Below, in pieces: positions 27,083-33,611 of a stretch of 33,611 nt of DNA. The notes under the pieces were generated by a model that was given only the letters and a program-made list of their open reading frames with translations, was not told where the DNA came from and did not search any database. This DNA is from Candidatus Woesearchaeota archaeon (lineage in GTDB: Archaea; Nanobdellota; Nanobdellia; Woesearchaeales; GW2011-AR9): the NCBI GenBank assembly GCA_018657475.1, contig JABHXC010000019.1:1-33611 (forward strand). The letters are read 5' to 3'. A program made the translations under genes and the position numbers. Positions within the stretch are counted from its first letter, which is position 1. Each line of letters starts with the position of its first letter.

Positions 27083-28426
27083 TTACTCTAAACTTCTTAA
27101 TTCCCTCATAACTTTGTCAACTTGATTTCTTTTAGGAACCGCAATAGGAGACGAACCACCATGCCATGTAAATCTTGGCCGCATTTGTATTGGAAAAATT
27201 CGTTCATTAGCATCATCAAAAATAACTGCTGACCCTTTTAGCCTAGGTAACATGTCAATTTCTTGTTCCAATCCTTTACGCATATAACTTTGTGTTAACT
27301 GTCCTAGTGCCTCTACATCTATCCTGGCAGTTAATCTATGTGCAATTACTGTATCTGCCTGAGTCATAACATCAGTATGAATTTTTCCTGGCTGTTGTGA
27401 TGCTAAAATTAAAGAAATCCCTGGTTGTCTTCCTTCACGTAAAATAGTGATTAATGCATCTGTAGCAGCTGTTTTCCCTTCTCTTGGTAATAACTCATGT
27501 GCTTCATCTATTGCTAACCATACTAAAGGATCTTTTAATTGTTCATCATTATTTTTCGAAAAATAATGCATTGCTGCATCAACCGATTTAAATTCTTCAG
27601 TTTTTCTAGCCAACATCCTTTGATTAAATAAAGTGCGTGAAATCAAACCAACAACTAACGCTTTAATCTCCCAACCAGAAGCCATGGTTGCATAAGGTGA
27701 TACATCTAACACTGTAACTTGTCCACCTTTAACAAGATTTTTTAGAGGAGTTCCTTCTTTACTAAATATTCCCCAACCTTTAGCTTTCTTAAATTCATTA
27801 ATTACAACATTTCTTGTTACCAAATCACTTTCTTTATCTTCTTTAACCGTGAAAATAACATCATCTAATGCATAACTTTTTCCATGCCCTAGATCTTGTA
27901 CAACTTTTGTAATTAAAACTCCTTCTGCAGAATTTGGATTAATACTAAATGCCTGACACCAATCTCTTGGATTAACATCTAATGGACGTAATGAGAAAGG
28001 AAAATCAGTAGGAATTCCTTCTGATTTGTATTGATCATGAAATTTTGTTGGCGTGTAAATTTGTACATCTAACGATTTACCTTCAACACCCCATGATTTT
28101 AACAATTCTTCATCTTGCATATTTGGATACTTCATTGTCCAATAAATTCCCATAGTGTCTAGTAATACTATAGAAAGATTTTGTTTAATGTGTGGTGGTA
28201 AATCTGATAATCCTTCTGCAATACTCCCCATAGTGTAGGACTTACCACTACCTCTTTTACCTACAATAAACACAACGTGGGCACCGGCAACATCCATATA
28301 AACTGGGTTAGATAAAGAAGTTGTTTGACCCATTTTTATGTACTGTTTACCTAAAAAAATAGTTCCTTCTTTACCAAATTTTTCTAAGTTTTTTTTAGAT
28401 CTACCAATAATAACATCAAACACCAT
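27083..28426 (-). CDS. herA: HerA-like ATPase/bipolar helicase (DUF87)
   Basis: Walker A VFIVGKRGSGKSYTMGSIAEGLS; WLAIDEAHELLPREGKTAATDALITILREGRQPGISLILASQQPGKIHTDVMTQAD. Confidence 0.92.
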   Translation of the reverse strand: MVFDVIIGRSKKNLEKFGKEGTIFLGKQYIKMGQTTSLSNPVYMDVAGAHVVFIVGKRGSGKSYTMGSIAEGLSDLPPHIKQNLSIVLLDTMGIYWTMKYPNMQDEELLKSWGVEGKSLDVQIYTPTKFHDQYKSEGIPTDFPFSLRPLDVNPRDWCQAFSINPNSAEGVLITKVVQDLGHGKSYALDDVIFTVKEDKESDLVTRNVVINEFKKAKGWGIFSKEGTPLKNLVKGGQVTVLDVSPYATMASGWEIKALVVGLISRTLFNQRMLARKTEEFKSVDAAMHYFSKNNDEQLKDPLVWLAIDEAHELLPREGKTAATDALITILREGRQPGISLILASQQPGKIHTDVMTQADTVIAHRLTARIDVEALGQLTQSYMRKGLEQEIDMLPRLKGSAVIFDDANERIFPIQMRPRFTWHGGSSPIAVPKRNQVDKVMRELRSLE

Positions 28427-28532
28427 AACCTAACAAAAGAATGAGAGGATAAAAATGTTCCTAAAACTCAGTAATTACTTATCAGTAATTAAATAAGAAA
28501 GATTTAAAAAAGGTAATTAAAGAAAACCAATT

Positions 28533-29819
28533 ATGGCACGTGAAAATACTTTGGCATTTGTTCTAGCAGGGGGACAAGGATCTAGACTATTTCCTCTAAC
28601 AAGGCAAAGAGCTAAACCTGCAGTACCTTTTGGTGGCTCATATAGAGTTATTGACTTTGTTCTTTCTAACTTATATCATTCAGGAATTCCTCAAGTATGT
28701 GTTTTAACTCAATATAAATCAGAATCACTAGGAAGACATGTTAGAGAAGGTTGGCAACATAGATTTGGAAGCCAGAGAGACAGATTTTTAGCAATGCTTC
28801 CTGCAACACAAAATGAAACTGGAGAAGGTTGGTATGTTGGAACCGCCCATGCAGTAGCCGCTAATGTTGATCAAATAAAAAAACAAAAGCCAGAAATTGT
28901 TAATATTTTAGGTGGCGATCACATTAATTTTATGGACATTGGTCAAATGAACGATTTTCATAGGATAAGAAAGGCTGCATTAACAATTTCAACCATTCCT
29001 GTTCCAAGAGAAAAAGCAGCTAACGCTTATGGTGTGTTAAAAGTTGATGAGAAAGGTAAAGTTTTAGAATTTCAAGAAAAACCAGCAAATCCTGCACCTA
29101 TGCCAGGAAGACCGACTCACTGTTTGGCTTCAATGGGTAATTATACATTTAATTCTTCTACATTAGTAAAAAAATTAGAGGAAGATGCTGGTAAAGATTC
29201 TGTAAGTAATCGTGAAGCAATTAAAGAAAATCCTAATTTCCTTTCCTCACATGATTTTGGTTTCGATGTAATTCCTGCAATGTTAAGGGAAGGCCTTTCT
29301 ATTTTTGCTTATGATTTTTCAACTAATGTTGTTCCTGGCATCTCTAAAGAAGATCAAGGTTACTGGAGAGATATTGGTAATATTGATGAATTTTATTTAG
29401 CTAATATGGATGTTTGTGCATCAAATCCTGGATTAAATTTGTATAATGAAGAATGGGAATTACTTACAAACCCTGAACATGTCCAACCAACAAAGTTTGC
29501 TGGAAGAAATGGATCTAGCGGCCATGTTGAAGATTCTATTTTAGCACCTGGAGTAATTGTAAGTCATTCACACACTAAAGATTCAGTTATTTCTTATGGG
29601 GTTCACATACACAAAGGAAGTGATTTAGAAGGAGCAGTAATGTTGGGTTACAATAATGTTGGAAGGAACGTTGTGATTAAACAATCTATCATCGATAAAG
29701 GTGTTGCAATTCCAGATAATATTGTTATTGGAGTAAATGCAGAAGCTGACAAAGCAAGAGGATTTACTGTAAGTCCTGGCGGAATAACTGTTGTGCCTAA
29801 AGGGTATAAATGGAAATAA
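28533..29819 (+). CDS. glgC: glucose-1-phosphate adenylyltransferase (ADP-glucose pyrophosphorylase)
   Basis: FVLAGGQGSRLFPLTRQRAKPAVPFGGSYRVIDFVLSNLYHSGI, GTAHAVAAN, GYWRDIGNIDEFYLANMDV, C-terminal left-handed-helix-like repeats. Confidence 0.95.
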   Translation: MARENTLAFVLAGGQGSRLFPLTRQRAKPAVPFGGSYRVIDFVLSNLYHSGIPQVCVLTQYKSESLGRHVREGWQHRFGSQRDRFLAMLPATQNETGEGWYVGTAHAVAANVDQIKKQKPEIVNILGGDHINFMDIGQMNDFHRIRKAALTISTIPVPREKAANAYGVLKVDEKGKVLEFQEKPANPAPMPGRPTHCLASMGNYTFNSSTLVKKLEEDAGKDSVSNREAIKENPNFLSSHDFGFDVIPAMLREGLSIFAYDFSTNVVPGISKEDQGYWRDIGNIDEFYLANMDVCASNPGLNLYNEEWELLTNPEHVQPTKFAGRNGSSGHVEDSILAPGVIVSHSHTKDSVISYGVHIHKGSDLEGAVMLGYNNVGRNVVIKQSIIDKGVAIPDNIVIGVNAEADKARGFTVSPGGITVVPKGYKWK

Positions 29820-29836
29820 AATAAAAGAAAAAAAAT

Positions 29837-31120
29837 CTATAACTGGTCGTCAGTTATTACATTCAAACCAGCATTCTTTACTTTTGCGCTTGTACCAACA
29901 ATATGTACAACGCCCAATCTCTCAGCTGTTCTTGTAAGATCTTCATTAACTTCACCATCTAAAGCAAGAGCGTAAACTCCTCCATTCAAACTTTTAATGG
30001 TTGATGTTACTTCACTTAAAGGAACTTTTCCAAGAACTGCCATTTTCGGATCAAAAACGCATGCTCCTCGAGTACCAAAAAGATTTTCCATCGTTTGCTT
30101 TAACACTACTTTCTCACTAGCAGTTAGTGCTGCATTTCTTGGTCTCCGTGTTGCGGTACCATTAGATTGTCGTGGTGTAAATCTCCCTCTTGTTTCTGGA
30201 ACTCTTCGTGGAGGTACTGTTTTTCTCCGTTCTTGAAATCTTTTTGGTGCTACTACTTTTTTCTCTTTTAATGCACCAGAGTCATCTACGCCTAAATCAA
30301 GTTTAGCTTGTTCTGAGGTGATTTTTCCACGTAATGCTTTATGGATTTCTTTCTTTGTAATTTCTTCAACTTCTTTTCCATCTGGAGCTTTACATGTAAA
30401 GTCAATTTCCGCTGTACTAATTAGTTCACGAATGATTAAGTCTCCTCCTCTATCTCCATCGACAAAAAGCGTAGTTGTTTTTCGTTTACTTAACTCTTTG
30501 ATGGTTTGCGGACAAGATGTACCATTAATTGCAATTACATTTTTAAATCCGTGTTTTAATAGATTTAGGACATCTGCTCTACCTTCAACAACAATGATTT
30601 CTTCACTATCTTCAATTGCTGGTCCAGCTGCTAGTTTTTCTCTACCGTAGTCTACAACTTCCATCATTCTAACAGATTTTGATACTTCATCAGCAATTTC
30701 TTGTGAATCTGGTAGTGTGTCTTGCGTTAATGTTTTCAATAATTCTTTTGCTCTATTAATCACAAATTGTCGTTTACTTGTTCTAACGTCTTCAATTTTT
30801 TTAACAGATACTTTTGCGTTACAAGGTCCAATTCGTTGAATAATTTCTAATGCAGCTCCAATTATTGCTGTTTCAGTTTTATCTAAAGAACTAGGAATGA
30901 TTATTTCACCAGTAGTTTTTCCATTTTTTGTGGCAACTGTAACTTCTATTCTACCAATTCTACCAGATCGTTGTAATTCACGTAATTCTAATTCATTTCC
31001 TAACAAACCTTCTGTTTGTCCAAAGATTGCGCCGATAACGTCTGGTCGGTCAACAATACCTTCGATTGAGATGGTTGATTGGATAATATATTTTGATGCA
31101 ATTTGGCTAATTTTTGCCAT
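29837..31120 (-). CDS. dnaG: archaeal DnaG-like primase (TOPRIM)
   Basis: YIIQSTISIEGIVDRPDVIGAIFGQTEGLLGNELELRELQRSGRIGRIEV; TOPRIM EIIVVEGRADVLNLLKHGFKNVIAINGT...TLFVDGDRGGDLI; SD GGAGGA upstream. Confidence 0.95.
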   Translation of the reverse strand: MAKISQIASKYIIQSTISIEGIVDRPDVIGAIFGQTEGLLGNELELRELQRSGRIGRIEVTVATKNGKTTGEIIIPSSLDKTETAIIGAALEIIQRIGPCNAKVSVKKIEDVRTSKRQFVINRAKELLKTLTQDTLPDSQEIADEVSKSVRMMEVVDYGREKLAAGPAIEDSEEIIVVEGRADVLNLLKHGFKNVIAINGTSCPQTIKELSKRKTTTLFVDGDRGGDLIIRELISTAEIDFTCKAPDGKEVEEITKKEIHKALRGKITSEQAKLDLGVDDSGALKEKKVVAPKRFQERRKTVPPRRVPETRGRFTPRQSNGTATRRPRNAALTASEKVVLKQTMENLFGTRGACVFDPKMAVLGKVPLSEVTSTIKSLNGGVYALALDGEVNEDLTRTAERLGVVHIVGTSAKVKNAGLNVITDDQL

Positions 31121-31137
31121 TGTGTGTTCCTCCGTTG

Positions 31138-31213
31138 CAGAAAGAGTAGTAGTCTCAATGTGTCATAGTTCTGTACTGGTACAGTGTGATGATTAGTGAG
31201 CATGCTCTTTCTG
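31138..31213 (-). promoter_or_regulatory. long imperfect hairpin immediately upstream of dnaG SD
   Basis: 9-bp arms cagaaagag (31138..31146)/ctctttctg (31205..31213), then nested ctca/tgag, tcat/atga and ctgta/tacag helices. Confidence 0.68.
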
Positions 31214-31214
31214 T

Positions 31215-31375
31215 AGTTGTTTTTTTCAGGGAGATTTTTTCAGTATTATACAGTAAATGTTCCCCCTGCGATGATTGATTAAATATGATGCCCGCACCAC
31301 TAACTCCTGAGTTCATTGCTTGGCTGTTGCCGTGAACTCCCACAGGTACTCTCTGTGGCGGGCTGAGAAACAACT
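31215..31375 (-). ncRNA. structured RNA element (multi-branched), candidate dnaG leader domain or ncRNA
   Basis: Closing helix 31215..31222/31368..31375, inner gcccg/cgggc (31290../31359..31363), hairpins gagttca/tgaactc (31309../31333..) and ccacag/ctgtgg (31340../31353..); minus-strand TATA-like TTTATATA upstream. Confidence 0.6.
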
Positions 31376-31483
31376 GTATGTTCTAGTATATAAATATGCC
31401 GGTAAATTGTTCAATGTTTTATTTAAAGAAGTGATTTTTTGGCTTTCTTTGTAAAAATAAGCCCAAATCTATGAGAATGAAAA

Positions 31484-31511
31484 CCCCAGTAAACTCGGAA
31501 GTTCACTGAGG
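31484..31511 (-). terminator. 12-bp hairpin with UCCG tetraloop followed by U-run on minus strand
   Basis: Minus RNA CCUCAGUGAACU-UCCG-AGUUUACUGGGG-UUUU; two G.U pairs make it fully paired on minus only. Confidence 0.55.
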
Positions 31512-31643
31512 AAAAGAGGTGGTTTTTGAGGTGTTTAGTCACTGGTAAGTGATATTCTATTTAAATGTTTTGGTAGTTTATTACTTTTTAGTGATTAAAC
31601 TGTTGGAAAAGGATTATAAAGTGAGTTTGTTTTAGAAAATTCA

Positions 31644-32354
31644 ATGACAACATTCACATATCAAGAACGGTTCAGAACAGCTAAAGGCGTATTTGATGAG
31701 AATACAGAAAGAACAATCTTTAAGTTGCAAAGCCAAGAATTATTCGATGAGTTAGTTTCACCACTAGAAGTAGGAAAAGAAAGTAATGTTTTCATTGCTA
31801 GCAAAGATGATAAAAAAGTAATTGTAAAAATTTATCGTGTTCAAAATGCTGATTTTAAGCGAATGTATGATTATATTCGAAAAGATTCTCGTTATGAAGG
31901 GTTAAAGAACCATCGAAGACAAATCATTTTTGCTTGGACGCAAAGAGAGTATAAGAATTTAATACGAGCACATAGAGGAAATGTTAATGTTCCCGAAGTT
32001 TTTGGATGTAAAAATAATATTTTGGTTGAAGAGTTTATTGGCGATGATGAACCAGCTCTTCCATTAAAAGATGCAATTCCTGCTTATCCACATCAATTTT
32101 TACAAGACATTGTTACTGAAATGACTAAACTATACAAATCTGGACTAATTCATGGTGATTTATCTTCGTTTAATATTCTTAATCATAATGAAAAACCAGT
32201 ATTAATTGACTTTTCTCAAGCTACTTTAATTAAAACACCAAACTCAGAAGAATTGTTACATCGTGACATTAAAAATGTCTTACAATTTTTTAAAAAGATC
32301 AAAATTGAAGAAGATCCACAAAAGTTATTTAAAATGATTACGGGAAAAGAATAA
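31644..32354 (+). CDS. rio1: RIO1-family atypical serine kinase
   Basis: IVKIYRVQNADFKRMYDYIRKDSRYEG, GLIHGDLSSFNILNHNEKPVLIDFSQAT. Confidence 0.94.
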   Translation: MTTFTYQERFRTAKGVFDENTERTIFKLQSQELFDELVSPLEVGKESNVFIASKDDKKVIVKIYRVQNADFKRMYDYIRKDSRYEGLKNHRRQIIFAWTQREYKNLIRAHRGNVNVPEVFGCKNNILVEEFIGDDEPALPLKDAIPAYPHQFLQDIVTEMTKLYKSGLIHGDLSSFNILNHNEKPVLIDFSQATLIKTPNSEELLHRDIKNVLQFFKKIKIEEDPQKLFKMITGKE

Positions 32355-32356
32355 TT

Positions 32357-32896
32357 ATGGAAGAAACAGACGGCGATTTACAGTACGAACTAAAAGTTCC
32401 TGAAGAACGTGTAGCTGTGCTTATTGGTAAAGATGGGGAAACTAAGAAAGAAATTGAAGAATCTACCCATTCTAAGTTAGATGTTACTGCAGATGGTGAT
32501 GTCCATATTATTGGTGATGATGGTTTAATGTTATTTACTACAAAAGAAATTGTAAAAGCAATCGCTAGGGGATTTAACCCAAAAGTTGCTTTGTTATTGT
32601 TAAAACAAGATTATGCATTTGAATTAATTGATATGAAAGATATTGCTGGCAAAAGTAAAAATACTTTACAACGGTTAAAAGGTAGAGTTATTGGTAAAGC
32701 TGGCAAAAGCAGGGAAGAAATTGAAAGACTAACTGATTGTGACATCTCTGTGTATGGTAAAACTGTTGGTATTATCGGTGAACAGCAGCAAGTTTACATT
32801 GCTCGCCAAGCAGTTGCAATGTTATTACAAGGTTCTATGCATAAAACTGTTTATTCATTTTTAGAAAGAAAAAAGAAAGAGATGATGTTTGGGTGA
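32357..32896 (+). CDS. KH-domain protein, archaeal Dim2/Pno1-like
   Basis: VPEERVAVLIGKDGETKKEIEESTHSKLDV and RLKGRVIGKAGKSREEIERLTDCDISVYGKTVGIIG; adjacent to RIO1. Confidence 0.93.
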   Translation: MEETDGDLQYELKVPEERVAVLIGKDGETKKEIEESTHSKLDVTADGDVHIIGDDGLMLFTTKEIVKAIARGFNPKVALLLLKQDYAFELIDMKDIAGKSKNTLQRLKGRVIGKAGKSREEIERLTDCDISVYGKTVGIIGEQQQVYIARQAVAMLLQGSMHKTVYSFLERKKKEMMFG

Positions 32897-33483
32897 AGGC
32901 AGTAATCTTTGATTTGAATGGAGTATTCTTAAAAAGTGAATTTCTTAGTGATCGAATGCAAAAGAGTTATGGAGTTAAAACAGAAGATTTTCTTCCAGCA
33001 TTAAAAGAGATAATGGGGAAAGCAAGAATGCCGGGAGTTGACGATTCTTACGCTTTATGGAAACCATATCTCACAGAATGGGGAGTAGAAATAACTCAAA
33101 AAGAATTTTTTCAGTTTTGGTTTTCTGGTGAATCATTAGCCCAAGAGTTAGTAGATTATGCTTCACAGCTAAGAGAAAATGATTTAGAAGTTTTTATTCT
33201 ATCAAATAATTTTAGAGAAAGGACAGAATTTTATCGAGAACATTTTCCAGAACTCTTTGAAGCGGTTAACAACGCATATTTTTCTTGGGAAACTGGTTTT
33301 GTTAAACCTGATGAAGGGGCTTTTAGAAATATTTTGGAAAAAAATGATCTTAATCCTGAAGATTGTGTCTATTTTGATGATTCTTCTTCAAACGTTGCAA
33401 CTGCTAATTTACTTGGTATTCATGCACAAAAGTATGAAGGATTAGAGAAAACAAACGCAACAATTGAGGCTTTATTGCAATAA
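32893..33483 (+). CDS. HAD-superfamily hydrolase
   Basis: VIFDLNGVFLKSEF, VFILSNNFRERT, DCVYFDDSSSNVATANLLGI; GTG start overlapping KH stop. Confidence 0.85.
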   Translation: MKAVIFDLNGVFLKSEFLSDRMQKSYGVKTEDFLPALKEIMGKARMPGVDDSYALWKPYLTEWGVEITQKEFFQFWFSGESLAQELVDYASQLRENDLEVFILSNNFRERTEFYREHFPELFEAVNNAYFSWETGFVKPDEGAFRNILEKNDLNPEDCVYFDDSSSNVATANLLGIHAQKYEGLEKTNATIEALLQ

Positions 33484-33503
33484 ACTTCTACCTGGTCTGT
33501 CCA

Positions 33504-33524
33504 GAATGATGTGAAGCATCATTC
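33504..33524. repeat. 8-bp perfect hairpin downstream of HAD gene
   Basis: gaatgatg-tgaag-catcattc. Confidence 0.7.
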
Positions 33525-33611
33525 CGATATACCTCATCATTTTCTCTATGTTGTGAATTAGTATCTGAAGAGCCATCTCGCGTTTCTTCATGAAATGTAG
33601 TTTACTATGTA

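Noticed and set aside
31155-31373. Minus ORFs 31000..31203 and 31155..31373 upstream of dnaG
   Set aside because: No protein-like conservation visible; overlaps the structured RNA region and dnaG itself
31340-31380. Plus-strand GGGCUGAGA, reminiscent of the TPP riboswitch CUGAGA motif
   Set aside because: No ACCUGAUCUGG...GCGUAGGGA counterpart downstream; promoter evidence favours the opposite strand
33257-33445. Out-of-frame ORF inside the terminal HAD gene
   Set aside because: Low-complexity I/L-rich shadow frame
33476-33592. 39-aa minus ORF MKKREMALQILIHNIEKMMRYIGMMLHIILDRPGRSLLQ at window end
   Set aside because: Short, overlaps the HAD stop antisense and no recognised family; cannot be supported

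Overview
AT-rich, gene-dense archaeal window, most likely from a DPANN-type lineage such as Woesearchaeota or Pacearchaeota. The archaeal assignment rests on aIF1A, TFE, archaeal DnaG, prefoldin beta, Rpo12 (RpoP), eL43 (L37ae), UPF0147, Hjc, HerA-like ATPase, RIO1, KH/Dim2, DRG GTPase and archaeal TyrRS; the DPANN assignment is inference. I support about 42 protein genes, including one 44-aa RpoP gene missing from the ORF track, and one tRNA-Pro(UGG). Observations most worth follow-up: (1) a ~250-nt structured leader or ncRNA upstream of dnaG, inside the largest intergenic gap; (2) a class-II glutaminase/AsnB-like domain fused to a diphthine-ammonia ligase (DPH6) domain; (3) a possible extracytoplasmic thiol-redox module: membrane-tethered wHTH with a CxxxxxC loop, DsbA-like protein, and a membrane protein with an intramembrane CPSC motif; (4) TFE with a ~100-aa histone-H1-like lysine tail and an eroded zinc ribbon, near a SET-domain methyltransferase; (5) parallel cysteine loss in three small metal-binding domains (TFE, eL43, Ada-like); (6) a large protein with an Mrr-like PD-(D/E)XK nuclease core flanked by two pairs of HNR-like DNA-binding repeats. 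No CRISPR array, IS element or rRNA was seen. All homology calls are by eye and no database search was run.
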